Made by a program: the position numbers and the translations under genes. The notes under the pieces are model-generated. The model was not told where the DNA came from and made no database searches. It was given only the letters and a program-made list of their open reading frames with translations. Below, piece by piece: positions 29,067 through 42,511 of a stretch of 64,000 bases of DNA. The stretch covers positions 620,001-684,000 of the forward strand of contig JAKCOZ010000009.1 of NCBI GenBank assembly GCA_022605955.1, read 5' to 3'. Each line of letters begins with the position of its first letter. Positions within the stretch are counted from its first letter, which is position 1. Origin of the DNA: Rallus limicola (Eukaryota; Chordata; Aves; Gruiformes; Rallidae).

Positions 29067-29310
29067 TTAGGTCTTGATCACCCACTTATCTGCATCTCCC
29101 CTGTAATAAAGGCAATCCTTTCTTGAAATACTTTTCAGTCTACTCCTGAAAAGCAAGAGATATTGCTGCTATAAATGCTAAATTGATTAAAATAAAAATA
29201 AAAAAGGGTAAAAAAAATTTGAGGATGTGAGGGGGAAGTCAGAACTGAAACTCCCAGTTAAACTGGAGAACAATATGTTTGTGTGGTTTGCTGAGTGACT
29301 GAACTTGATA
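29067..29310 (+). repeat. Copy B of a ~240-bp duplicated sequence
   Basis: The partner of 23918-24152, about 5.15 kb downstream and in direct orientation. It differs by scattered substitutions and small indels, notably a longer A-rich stretch in the middle (29188-29218) and a shortened segment after GAAACTCCCAGT. Similarity fades outside these limits on both sides. Confidence 0.8.
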
Positions 29311-30388
29311 TGAAAAATGCTTTGTATCTGCTAGCTTCTTACCTCTGTGAAGATCTCTAAATAAAGTAATTCAGATAGTTTAATGTCATGGCTGTTTCAG
29401 CATTTCTAATAGTTTTCAAACTAAATTTTAAAGAGTTTTAAAGTAAAGCTACCAGAGTAACACTGTCCATAGAGCTCACTGATGGTATTGTTTGTGATTA
29501 ATGTAGATTGTTAGAATGTGATTACTGTAATCTGTTACATACCCTATAGCTATAAGAATATAGTATATGGAAGTATAGTTTATTCACACCTACTGCAAAT
29601 TAATAAATAGGCACTCATAGATTCACTTTGCTTTAGTGACTGATGTCCATCCAGTACCAAAATGTTTCAGCTGCTGACATTTCATCAGTGTTGGGCATAT
29701 CATGATACAGGATCACAACCACATGTTAACAGCATCAGCATCCTAAGGCTGAAAACAACCTTGCACAATACCCATGTCCTGAAGTATGTTCATTAGGCAC
29801 TGGATAACCCCAGGAAGCTGTCTGTCTTTGATGTTGGTATAAACAACTTCATTACTGAGGACACCTCCCAGTGCTGGGAGGCCTCTGGTGGCTCAGGGCA
29901 GATTTGCATACCTACAGCAGGTGCAGAACAAAAGGTATGCACTTCTCATTCCCTAGCCATTTCTGAACTACTTCACAGCAATCTTTGTTTACTTCATTAG
30001 TTGTGCTTCCAACTTGTGTTTAGAAGATTACTGGTTTATTTGAGGTATTGAAAGTATTTTGATGGCTCATCCTTGTAAAGATGCCTCAGGGAGAAGTTAG
30101 ATATTCAAATATCTAGGTATAGATAAAAAGGAAGATGAGTATTTGCAGGTTTTTTATAGCTATTTTTGATCAGCTTTATTCAATTAAGTCAAAGGCCAGG
30201 TGGGAAATTGAAAGCAGAAAGACAATTACAGACATGTGGCATATTTACTCCTTTCTGAAGCAGATGCTTGGAACTTGGAAGATGTGATTATACCTTAAAT
30301 TAAAATTGTTCCACCTTTAAATTTAATCATTAAATCTTTGCACACTTACAAAGTTATTCTAGATTTTTGCAAAATCCACTGTTTCAAT

Positions 30389-30415
30389 ATTTTATTTTAT
30401 TTTATTTTATTTTTG
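30389..30415. repeat. (TTTTA)n microsatellite
   Basis: About five consecutive TTTTA units. Confidence 0.9.
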
Positions 30416-33400
30416 GGCACATTTAAATTGCTCAGTATTTTGCAGAAGAGGTTATTTCCATAGAATGTCTCTATTAAGAGGTAAGATACATGCAAACTAA
30501 CCCCCTCTAAAAAGAAAGTTTGCTGTTTTACAATCTGTCATGCAGCTCTGCAGTGTGTATCAGGTTTTGGCTTTGTGTTCTTATATGTGTTTTATAGAAA
30601 GAGAAGCTCAAGTTATCAGAGCACCTCATAAAATACCCAACTTTTTTCCTCCTTGTGTTGTGGATAAAACAGAGGTGTTCCAGGCTGGCATGTGAGTGGT
30701 CAGCCAGCCAGCACCAGGTACAAAGCAGCTCTGTTTTGACACGTGCTGAGGTACAAGACCTGCTGCAGCACAGGGTAGCTGGAAACCTAAAGGGCTTCAG
30801 GGGGCCAAAGGGTACCTTGCTGCTGCTTAGTCTGTCTTTCTGGCATCAAGTCCATTTGAAGGATTCTTGTTTGTTTGGGATGATTTAGCTACACGAGATA
30901 CAGCTGCATTTTAAGATGATTGGTGTATGCAATTATAAAGATCCAGCAGAATCAAGCATGCCCTCTAATCCTAACTGATGCTGCGAATAATACACGTGTG
31001 CTGCTGTCAGCAATTTGACTGACAGCTCGATGCAAAAACACTAAAACCAACTGATCCATCCTCTCATACTTGTTTTCACCTTCCCAGTAATGTTCAAGGC
31101 TTGTATAAGTGATATTGCCTATTTGTCTATCAAACTAAATCCACTTGAATCTTGTCAATTTTGATGACTGGCACGTTTTTTCGATAGTTACAAATATATG
31201 TCTTAGATCATCCTATTAAATCATGGTTATTATCTTGATAGCAAGGAAATTGCTAGCAGGTCTATATTCCTGCCTCATTATCTGACTGAGTGCAGCTCAC
31301 AGGTCTCAGTACATCTGAGCAGAAATGCAGATAATTGCAACTGGAGGGTCTGGAGAACAAACAAGCTCTGGCTGTTAGGGACAGCAGTGATTGCTTAGGG
31401 CTAGTGAAGCTCCATGGGAGTGCAGTGAAGCCTCTTAAAACTACAGGGGCAAACACAGAACCTTCCCACCAACTGTTCTACAAAGTTCAAAGATTATCCC
31501 CATCCTAATTTAAAATAACTTCTGCAAAAAGAATATGAAGTTGGAAGAGGTGTTTAAAATCCCTTCCTGAGCATCCTTTTTCTTTCATCACCCCACCCCC
31601 TGTATGTCATTCTCCGTGCCTCAAAACACATGCTCAGTTAGAAAAACAGCATAACCCTCTTCAAGTGCCCTGTGGACATTCCTAATTCTTCTGACCTGGT
31701 TCCTGGTTGTCTTCTAATCAGAGCTAAAGCATGAGCTGGATTCTTGTGGTTCCTTAGGGGCTTTGGGTCACTCTGTTCCCGTAACATGAAAGTGCATTTT
31801 ACAAGGTAATTGGGGTGAAGGGTATGGAATTTCTATCTGTGTGCTATTTGACACTCTAATAAAGAATGACCATGACTGGCCAAAAAAGAGAAGAAAAATA
31901 TTGGCCACCCCAAATTTGCCTTCAAGGTAGCGAGGCAAAATCCCACTATCTTGATTTCTAGAGAGCAAAGGGAGGGAAAAATTGTGGGTGAATGGGTTCC
32001 TTTGCAAATGTTTCTAGTTTTTATTTACTAGGTAATGCTCTTCCTGAGCAGCTTCTTATAAAATCTTGCTCTTCGCAGGCTGAGGAAAGGCATTAATTAT
32101 ATTCCCAGTGTAGACATTTCTGATCACTGAGTGGTACGGAATTGAGATGTTCTACAAATAGAACTATTGTGTCTCCCATGTGCAAGGAGTGAATGTGTCG
32201 GTACCTATCGTTTTCCAGATGGGAAAATTGAGGCTCAAAGAGGTTATTCTTTTTGTTTAAAGAGGTGCAATTTGCAATGGCTATATGAACATGTCTTGCT
32301 CTTAAAATCCCCAAAGCCTTTTCCCAAACATCACATAAGGTCCAGGACTGATTAGTCACATTTTGTGGATCCTGGAATACCTGCTAAAAAAAAAAAGATT
32401 TACGTTTGATACTGCCTGAAGGTGTAACGATATTAAAAACCCTATGAAGAGTAAGAAAGTCACCCATGAAGTGAAATCTAGTTCTCAATGCCAGGCCTTG
32501 GCCAGTGTACCAAACCATTTGCATGAGAGTTGCTGTCTGAACCAATACAGTAGAAAAACATTTTGATAAAACCCCTGAAGGTGATTTAAGATAGATAGAT
32601 TCTCAAAATAGCACTTATTCTTTCTCAAGGTATTGTCGTGAAAGATCTAAAGCAAGATGTTCCTGCATACTTGAGCCCATCTACGATGCTCTCGCATTTC
32701 CACTTCTCCAGCTAGCATGTGAGCTTGTAAATGCTTAATGAGAGATCAATCCACTCTGCTCCTGGTGTTGTGGCAATCCCGTTAGGGGAGCACAATTATC
32801 GCCACTGACCTGAACAGCCTGAAACTGCTGTGCTGGTAAAAGGAGAGCAGTGGAAGGACCGTACCCTTCACATGGATTTTGCAGCTGCTTATCCATGCTC
32901 TCTCTTTTGTTCTCCCCTGGCAGCACATTTCAATTATGTCAATGTCTCAACTGGAAGAGCTATTTGTCACCCTGTCTCCAGCTGTCAGGGCAGCTATCAT
33001 CTCTGAGTTACAGGCACATTTGAATTACTGACTGTGGGACTGAAAGGGCAGGATATCGCTACCAATGTAGTTTATTAAAGACCCACAGCTGCTCTACAGA
33101 AAGTCTGGAAATACAATTTCCTAATAAATAATTCTCCTCCAGCTTGAGAGAGACATCTTTCTGTTTTCCTTCCCAAGGAGGACTAAAGAATCAGCTGTTC
33201 CCAGAGCGCTCACCTGAAATAGTTTCCATAATAACTTACGTTTTTGTGGCAATAATTATAACTTGCATCATGACTATCAGCTGTCAAGACAGCACTGTGG
33301 CTTGTAGCAGTCACATAAACAAAATCAGTACTTCACATGGTCATTCTTCAAGCAGCTGCTGAAAACCCCACCAGAAGAATGCACCAACATCACCCGAGTG

Positions 33401-33718
33401 AGAGCCGAAGGAGAAAACCCCTTCATGCCAGGAGAGGTTCCAGTTGTGAGGTTCCCCTCAGATCATGGGGGGGATAACTGATTACTCCCTAAGTGTGAAG
33501 GGCAGCGTGTGTACCTGCTGTGACAGACAGGACCAAATTTTCCTCTTTCTGTGGCTTCAAAGAAGAAACAATTTCTTGGTTTCAGGGATGAGTGGCAATT
33601 TGTCTTTCCCAGCATTGCTATCTGTAGGAATATGCTTTATTTTTTCTCCCTTTCTTTCCATCATTTCAGATGAAATGATAACTTAGTTATCTAAAGCTAG
33701 GCCTAGAACCTTAATAAT

Positions 33719-33778
33719 TATATATATATGGATATATATAATATATATAATATATAATAATATATATAATATATAATA

Positions 33779-33820
<42 letters not shown>
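33719..33820. repeat. (AT)n / AT-rich microsatellite
   Basis: About 100 bases of only A and T apart from one GG. It ends in a perfect TA run of more than 30 bases. It is self-complementary and likely polymorphic in length. Confidence 0.95.
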
Positions 33821-33822
<2 letters not shown>

Positions 33823-35611
33823 TTTTTATTTTTGTTAAACCCATGAGGATAAAAATTAAATTATATTCCTTTTAATCACACAACTTCTGTGTAACTAAAG
33901 CTGCATCATCTTTGAGTCAAAATGTGTCAGGTTTGGAAAAAATTTAGTCTCAAAGAAATGTTAAGTCGATTAAAAAGATAATTAGGAAATGGTTTTGATA
34001 TCACTGAAAAAAACTATTTTATGCAAGTATAGGAAATTTACTGAAGCACTGAAATAGCTCATAAATACTGTGTATTTGATATATTTAGTGAAAACAGTGT
34101 TCTTGACTGCATAGCTCTAGACTACAGCTCCACTCTGGCACTCCAGAATAAAGCTCCCTGCATACGGCATCATCCATTTCATGATCGGCCCTTTCTGAAA
34201 TACAACCATGCCAATTAGCACTTTAAAATGCCATTCATTTCATATTCCTGCATCAGCTAGTAGCAAATCCTTACCCTGCACGCGTTTAATTGGACCTTTG
34301 GCGGGTCTTTTCCTCCCAGTTCTTTGTTTCCCTTCAGTGGAAATGTCTCTACAGGAGCCATTTCTCAGGGATGGCAAAAGAACTGCTACTGTTAGTGTGT
34401 GCTGGGAATGGCCAGCAGAGCGAGAGTCCCTGTACAGACAGCGTGCTGGAAGCGCCCACAAAGCAGCTCATGATGCTGGCAGCTCTTTCTGAATCACATT
34501 CCACATCGTCAAACTGTTGTGTGGTAAAAAATAAATAAATTTAAAAAAAAAAAGAGTCCAACCTGTCTTAATAAAAAGTTTCTTTTGCTTTTTAAATCTC
34601 CTGCCTGTATTCAAAAGGATGTAAACAGTTTTGGGTTGGGTTTTTTTATTTTTGTGGTTTTGGGGGGTTTTGTTAGATTTTTTTCCACATATATCTGTCT
34701 AGTTTATCTCTCTCTGGGGGCATTATTCTTGCTGAAATCTGAGCAGAACTCTGGAAAGTGACATAAGTATTTTCTTGTCAAGCAGATTTAGCTGGATTTT
34801 TTTTTAATCTATTTTACCACATTTCTGCATTTATATTTATATTTATATTGCATGTGTTTTTTCTTTTTCTAACACAGTACCTTGCTTTTTAGCACATTTC
34901 AGGTTGGGTTTTTTTTTATTTTTAACCATTTCTCTCGTTTCTATAAAATCTTCAAAAAACACTAGCCATAGATATACTTTCTCTCATCCTACTTAACAAT
35001 TAAGATTTTGAAAAGGACTAGTTTGAGGAGAATTTCTGTAGGATCCCACACACAAAAGCCCTCTCACTTGATAGTGTACCACTAATCATGTACTCCAGAG
35101 AGATTTAGGTCCTACACCTGCATTCACCCAACAACTGTAATGCCTCTTCCTATGGAAAGCAACACAAAACCTCCATCCTTTATTGGGGCTGTAGATGGAT
35201 ATTAACAGTTCAAACTGCAGCAAAAGAGACTCCTACCTGATGTGTAGAACATAGCTTTTAGGATGATTTCTGGGGCAGGAGAGTTCCTGTGGCAAAGCAG
35301 AGTATTGTGGAAGCCTGCAGTTTGGCCTCAAACCATCCTCTGCAAAATGCCCTTTTCTTTATTTATGTTGTAAAAGTGCCATTTATGTATACAGAATGCT
35401 ACAAAAATTCCATTACAAAACCAAAATTTGCATGTTTCCTAAGTACTGTGATATCTGTTTTTCTCACAAAAGCCAAAATATGCTAAGCTATTAATCAGAG
35501 AGAGGACAAACAGATTAAAAATTACTATGAGTGTGAAAATTCTTTGATTTATAACCATTTTAAGGACTTTCAACTTCTATACTTTTAACTTCTTGTTGGT
35601 TCAGTAAATTA

Positions 35612-35632
35612 ACTTTAGTGTCACACTAAAGT
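35612..35632. repeat. Perfect 21-bp palindrome
   Basis: The arms ACTTTAGTGT and ACACTAAAGT are exact reverse complements separated by one C. It could form a hairpin or bind a dimeric protein; nothing in the context says which. Confidence 0.9.
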
Positions 35633-35754
35633 AAAGATGTGAGTAATATTTTTTCCCCGTAATTTCTTTCAATTTCAGTAGTTGTGTTAATTTTCACATG
35701 ATGCATCCATACCTCATAGGAACAACAGCTGCAAAAAAATCAAGTATGTAATTT

Positions 35755-35776
35755 AAAAAAAAAAAGGGGGGGGGGG
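35755..35776. repeat. A11-G11 homopolymer junction
   Basis: Eleven A bases are followed directly by eleven G bases, giving a 22-bp pure-purine block. Confidence 0.9.
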
Positions 35777-36661
35777 CATAGATTTGTTCAATTTTTAAAA
35801 TTTCTGTTTCAAGAAAAAATCAAGGAGAAAATGAAATCACCTGCTGTCCCAATAAGCATTTAAATAGTGAATTTTGTCACCTTCTTTAGGTTAGAGAGGT
35901 GAAAGAAGTGTGTGTTCCTATCTGTGCTGCTGCTGGGTCAAGTTTCTCCTGTGTGGATGTAAGGCTCATGATGGTATCAGTTCATGGAATCAAGAGTCCT
36001 TCCTAATTCTTTCTGTTGAGGGTAGTTTTCGGTCTTACTCACATTCAAGATGTCTGTGTATTCCCTGGGACTTCATTTCCTTGGAGAAAAGAAAAAAAAC
36101 CCAAACCCTGAACGCAGGCTGGAGTACTGGATAGGGTTCTGTGTTGAGGTGCACTTCCCTGAAGCTCAGCTGTAGCAATGGAGACAACATTTCAGTGAGG
36201 AGCCTTCACAAAGACAAACTTATATCACCCCCAAAGAGAGATCCATCTATGGGTTCCATGTAGCACATCTCTTCTGACTTCCAGGGGTTTATCTGAGGAA
36301 ACCCAGTGCTCTTGTGGGAGAACCACATCTCTTTTTGAAACCTGCTTTTCTACTCTTTCTAGCTTGGTTTCAGTGGGGTGCAGTCACTTTTGCTGAAGAC
36401 CACCACTGGATGTGGATGTCTCTGACCCCTGCCAGGGTGGAAGTTATTCACTACAAGGTGACCCTGCAGTCAGAGAGATTAAATCTCAGCCACAGAGAAC
36501 TGTCAGGCTTCGGATGAGCAAAAAGCAGAAGTAATCAAGGGGATAATTCTGTCTGTCTTCGCATTTGTTTAACCCTCATGACACAGAGCTTGAACTCCTG
36601 CCAGAAATCCAAGAGAAATTTCCACCTCTGTCTCTTCCTACTTGGTGGAGAAGAAACTGAT

Positions 36662-37086
36662 TGTCATGGCTCAGCCTCAGCTGCAGCTGAGCACCATGTG
36701 GCCACTCACTCAGTCCCCCAGGGGGAGATCAGGAGAATGGGGAGACAAAGGCAAACCTCCTGGGTTGGGATAAGGGCACTTTACTGGTGCAGCAAAGGGA
36801 AGGGAAAAGAATAACAGCAAGACTTACAACAAAATACACAAACCTGGTGATACACAGTGCAGTGTCTCACTGAACCCCACAACTCAGGCTGTACAGCTCA
36901 GAGCTGTCTAGGAACCTGGCCGTCCCCAAACCATGTGTCCTGGAGCTGTGTGCTCCTCCCACCTGCCAGTCCCCCTTTATGCTGAGCACGATGTTATTGG
37001 TATAGAATAGCCTCTTTGGCCAGTTTGGGTCCACTCCCAGCTCCTGTTTAAAATTAGCCCTATCCTATCCAAGCCCAGAACAGGGA
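36662..37086 (-). mobile_element. Solo LTR of an endogenous retrovirus (ERVL-like), internally shortened
   Basis: The left end TGTCATGGCTCAGCCTCAGC, then GCACCATGTGGCCACTCACT and the CCTGGGTTGGGATAAGGGCA block at 36761, followed by ATGCTGAGCACGATGTTATT near 36978 and CTTTGGCCAGTTTGGGTCCA near 37014, match a bird LTR family in - orientation. After CTCCCAGCTCCTG the usual 100-200 bp are missing and the sequence jumps to the terminal block AATTAGCCCTATCC...AGAACAGGGA. No internal retroviral genes are present. Confidence 0.75.
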
Positions 37087-38294
37087 TGTGTAGGATAAAC
37101 AGGGAGATTGTGGTTTTGTAGCCTTGGTTATGTCCGAAGAACTTCTTACAAGAAAAGGAAGGCAAGGAGTCTCACCGAATGGGATTTCTGTTCCTGTGCT
37201 GTTAGGCTACTGACCTACACCTTACTCCTAATTTATTGCCATTTCTGGCATAGTTTCAGCTGGTCCCAGGTTCAGGAGTGAAGCACTGCTTATGCAGCAG
37301 TATCTGTTACAGAACAGCTCTGTACCAAGCCAGCTCAACGCACAAGCAGCTTCAACGCAGCATTGAGGTGAAAGAAGGTTTTCATCCATCCTGTCTGTTA
37401 TTCCAATGCCTACTTTTTCTGAGACAGGAATTATCTCTTTGCTGTATTGTTTCCAGTTAATTTATGCATACATTCATTAGCTTCCTTTTGTAGTATGTTT
37501 GTGAGAGATACACATTTACTCTAGGAACTCCAGCTGGAGTCCCCTTTGCAAAGGCACCCAGACCACCATCAGATGGGAAAAATGTTGGCTTTGTTGTTGC
37601 TACATTGAACTGTACTCAAGCTGACAGACAGGCAAAGCTTTTATCCTCACACATCTTTCATCTTCTGTAACATATCCTTGCTATGTATAAAATACTGGTC
37701 TATATTTAACATATAATCCCAGTTTATGAGGAGCAGCGCACACTGTGGAGGTGTACTGGTATTTTTTCATGGCAGCACTGCAAAGCTGGTGTGTTCTACA
37801 ATAGGATGGAAATCATCCTGGCCAAGACATTAATAGCTAAGGTTAAATTTACTGTGGCTAAAACAGAATCCCCAGTAATTGCCCAGCATTGCTTTTTACA
37901 CAAAGAAGTTGGACAGAAATACCATCATGTCTGCTGGGCATATGGCTTGGAAAGCCAGTTAATCTTGGCTCTGTTTCCAGATTCATACTGCCGTGTTGGG
38001 TTCTGCTTCCTCCTAAGCAGCATTTATAGGAAAATACTGTAACTTTCATATAGGTTGTCATTATCTTCAGCTTGGGGCAGAACAGCAGCCAGAACAATGG
38101 GGTCTAATGCACAGTTGTTATACTGCAGCTAGTAATCTGAAATCATCATCTAATCAACCTCAAATTGAAATATACCTAGAAGATAAATAATCGTACTTTT
38201 GCTAATTTTAGTTCAATAATTATGTCTCTTCTTTATTGCAACTGGCCTGCATAGCTGACACTGCCTCCCAAAGACGTTAAAACTCCTGTTTCAT

Positions 38295-38335
38295 GAGGGA
38301 GAGGAGAGGAGAGGGGGAGGAGAGGGGCGGTGGAA
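38295..38335. repeat. GA-rich purine tract
   Basis: Almost only G and A in irregular GAGAGG units. Confidence 0.85.
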
Positions 38336-39563
38336 GGCTTCAGACCCCAGCACACTGACTGTGCATGATCCACCAGTAGAGCTGCCCTCAGGTGGCACTT
38401 AACTCACATGAACAACACGATTTCTGATGATGCTGTTGGCTCAGGCACAGTGATGATACTGCTAACACAGGTACAGGTGATACAGAACAGGCTTTTGCTC
38501 AAACACCTTAGTATAAAGGCAGAGTAGCCATGACCACAGCTAAAGGTTTTTGGGGATGTGCCATGCAATACTTTGCTTGCTTGTTTGCAAAACATGTCCC
38601 TCTTCTGCAGTTCTTGTTCCAGCCTCTGTCAGGTGCATAGTTCCACTCCTTCCCAAACTGTCATTATTCATGGTGTTGTAAGTAAAATTTATGATGTATG
38701 TGGTAATTACAGGACATTATAAATAATATTTTCTCTCCCATCGGTGCTTATATCCTACTTGAAATTTTCTACAATCAGCTGTATTATTCTTTCTCAGACC
38801 TCTTCTACAAAGGTGCTGTGAAGGATAATGAAATGAATGCAGATGCACAGAAATGGTATAATAATGTGTTCTCAATACATACATTTTACAACAGTAAAGT
38901 TCAAAATAGAGCTTCATTATATTTGAAGCTTCCTAAAAAAGTTCATATTTGGACTCTGTAGAGGGATTAAGTGTCTTATTCAGCATTTTTCTTAATGTAG
39001 TCTGAGTTTCAGAATAGACCTAGTTGCATACAAAGTCTCCAACATATGTATTAGAAGGTGTATTACAAGCTGACCTACCAAGTTTTATACAGGTCCTTGT
39101 ATCTGGAAAGTTTTGTTTCCAAGTTTGTTTCTCCACTATGTATCATCTCTACATCCATGTCATTTAAGAAGGACTGAATGTAAAATGAAATGTAACAGTG
39201 ACTGTTAAAAATTAAATGCATAACAGTTTCTGTTGACATTAGTAACCTTTCAACACTTTTATACAGTGAAGTGCATTAGAAAACTGTCTCTGTGTTCTGG
39301 AACCATACTGGCAAGTTTATTGCCCTGCTCAGCTCACTGTGGTCATCCCATTGGTTCTTTAGAGATATTTCAACTTGTGCAACTTGAAAATAAGGTTAGC
39401 ACCAGGACCATTTTAAATAAAACCACGCTCAAGATTTATTTGGGAATTTATACAAATAATTGTGCTAAAACAGAAGCATCCTTTGCTGTGGTGGAAAATA
39501 AAATTGAAACCATTTATATGTTGAAGAAGAGTCCTTGGACTTCTGTTTTGTGTGCGTGCAAGT

Positions 39564-39676
39564 AGAGATCTGAGCAATCCCAGGGATTCTGGGGGTTGGA
39601 GCTCTGTGATTGGGGATTGGAGCTCTGTGATCCTTGGGGTCCTTTCCAACCCATGCCATTCTGTGATTCTGTGATG
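39564..39676 (+). mobile_element. CR1 LINE 3' tail with small internal duplication
   Basis: The end of a CR1 element: TTGGGGTCCTTTCCAACCCA followed by two ATTCTGTG units. Just upstream a 21-bp segment (TTGGAGCTCTGTGATTGGGGA, second copy partial) is repeated in tandem at about 39596-39633. Confidence 0.8.
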
Positions 39677-40330
39677 CAGCATTTATATATGAGGATAGCA
39701 ATCCCAAGAGCTAAGCAATAACCAGACAAATAATATGCCAAAGTATTTCCAGAAAATATTTTGGTTTATGTTCTATTGCTTCCAACAATTGGAAATTCTG
39801 CAAACAGCAGTGGTGTAGTTGTTGTTTCACAGCATCAAAACAGCATTTAGGTCTGTGTCTGAAATTTACCCTTGTGTAAAGCCAGCCTCATTCCAGAGTG
39901 TTGGTAGGAACAACTGCCTTTATAAATCCAAGTGCCCGTGTCATCTATCAGTGCTGGAAATAGTGCTTCTGGCATGTGTGCCACAACAGTGGCAAAAAGT
40001 CTCAGTTGGAAGGATGCACCTGGAAATTCTATAGAAAATGAGCCAAATAATCTACACTATAGAACACGATTTATGTTTATACAGAACTCATACTGGAAAA
40101 GGAATGAGCCTAGACATTATGTAGAGCTTGGTAGATAAGGCTTTGGGTCACTATTAGTTTGAGTATATTTGAGGATGTATTGAGAATATATATTTGGTTT
40201 GAGGCCATTCATTTAAGGTATCTTTCCCCAGGCAGGCAGGAGCAACATCAGCCTTTGGTTTTAGTGAGCAGGAATTTGGTGTTTCTATGGCACTGAGCCT
40301 AAGCCAAAGCTGAGCATCAGTAACATCCCA

Positions 40331-40370
40331 GAAACAAGCAAACAAAGAAATAAGCAAGCAAGCAAACAGC
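40331..40370. repeat. (AAGC)n-like tract
   Basis: Degenerate AAGC/AAAC/AAAG units with three clean AAGC copies near the centre. Confidence 0.8.
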
Positions 40371-42020
40371 TCTCAAAGGCTCACACTAGCCAGGTCATAA
40401 ATTTCTTCGGTCGGCTCTGCACAGGGGACAGAAGGGGGCTGTGCTCACAGTGCTCTGGACCCTTACTATGCCTCTGTTTCCCAGATGAGAAATAGGGTGA
40501 ATAAGCAGCACTGCCTCTACATTTTAAATTATTTATCACTGTTTGGTTTTGTCTGTATGTCTCTCTGTTGACAAGAGGTCGATTGTGCAGTTCTGAAACA
40601 TAAATTATAAAAATAGCAATAAAAGACACTTCAAAGACTTTGAGATTATAAACTGTAGCATGTAAGAAAGAATTTCAGCAGTTTGTGTTTCCCCTGTGAT
40701 TCATCTGGGAGTATCTACCAACACTGCATCAATTAATGCTCAATCATGGTTTATTTTCTCCCACAGATCTTTATGCTGATTCAGTCTTCACAAACTGTAT
40801 TTTCCTGTGTTGATTCATGCACTGAAACACAGGTACAACTTTCTCCCTTACTTCTACAGGAAATCTGCTTCCAGTCTCTTTGTGTTAGTCAGGACAAGAA
40901 GAGAAAGAAGACGACTCTGATTTTCTTGTAGATTTTGAAGCAATGACAAGTACAGTCAAATCCATGAAGTCCCTTCTCAGTGAGACCTCTGGAAACTTCT
41001 GAGTTGTTTTCTCATAACATTCCAGAGTTGATATGTTTTTTTAAGGTACAGTCAACTGCAGGAACAGGACCATGATATCTATTGGCCTTTAATGTTAGAC
41101 AAAAAGACTAAAACCACCTTTTTGCATCTCGTAGCTCTTTTCCTTATTGTACCAAGAACCTCTTATCCAAGGCAGACTTCTCCCCTTTAAAGCTTACCTA
41201 TTGTTTTAGCTATGGGTGAGATACCTCTTCTCTGAAAATGCCCTGGGAAACCGAGTGAGGGGAATCAGTGAATTAGGCAACACATAAACCCCAGTTTTTA
41301 TACCACATTTATAAAGTGTAAATCCATGCCTTTTCCCCAGATTTAAATTTAGGCGTCAGATTTTGTAATGGTGGAACAAAAAAAAAACAGAAAAAAGGCA
41401 AGAATCTTCAAGTCAGAGAAGTTGTTGTATTTCATTAGTCTTCTTCAAGTCTAAGGAAATGCACCCCTTTATCAAACCTGTTGCTTAGATAATAAATAAC
41501 TCCTGTGGGCAGAGGTGAGCAGGGGAAAAGGATGTTTTGAGCTTGCCAACACTGTAGAAACAATGTTGGTAGAAGGTGTTAGAGACTCTCTTGATACCAT
41601 CAAGGGAAGAATGAACAGTTTTCTCATTCCTCTTGGACACAGGACAAACAATGAAATGAGTGCTTAGCTTCTTGCAGGGAAAAACAAATATAAGCTTTTT
41701 GTTATTAATTGGATAGGTAACTACTTTTGACCTTACTGAGCAGGCTGTATTATTACTGTCATTAACAGGAAAGGATAACGACTAGCCAGAGCACATCTAA
41801 ATAGAGATGAAGAAATATAAAAAAGACGCAAAATCTATGTTCTGCTTATTCATCGTGTAAGAAAGAACTTCCAAGTATCCCAGCTGTTCTCTCAGAGATA
41901 GTAGAAGAAAGGGTAGGTAGGTTTTACTAGGAATTCTCCATTTCCTTTCTGCTCTCTCTGACTAATTATTATATGTAGAGCTAATGAATTACTTGCTCGC
42001 AATGTAATCCTTGTCATGAA

Positions 42021-42054
42021 GGGATGGGTGGATGGATGGATGAGTGAATGAATG
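42021..42054. repeat. (GGAT)n microsatellite
   Basis: GGATGGGTGGATGGATGGAT followed by GAGTGAATGAATG. Confidence 0.9.
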
Positions 42055-42477
42055 TTTGCAAATGTGTTTGGAAGCATATCACAAACTGCAGGCAAGACAC
42101 AGAGAAAAAGTCCTTCTCAGATTTCATTAGAGGAGGAGTTCTTTGGGAGATATGTTGCAGAGGCAAGATGTGTATCAGACATGGATAAGAGGAAAGCCAG
42201 CTTTTTTCCTCTTGTGTAGCGAACCCTTCTATATCCAATATGATGTGAGATGTTTCAAATCATTTATGTCACAGTAGCTGAGAAAATAATCTGACTGTAA
42301 GTTGTCATGAAGAGAAATACATTCATGGGCATTCTAGGTAGATAATATTTATATATTTTAAATTAAAATGTGTTTATAGACTTATGCATATCTAATATGC
42401 ATAATGCAAGTTGATAGTGAAGCTGACACTAGTTCTAGTCCTGGAAGTAGAAATTCAAGTGCTAGGAAACTGATAAG

Positions 42478-42511
42478 AGGAAAAAATATTAGGGAGGAAA
42501 AAATATTATTA
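42478..42511 (+). repeat. 17-bp tandem duplication
   Basis: AGGAAAAAATATTA plus three bases occurs twice in a row. Confidence 0.85.
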
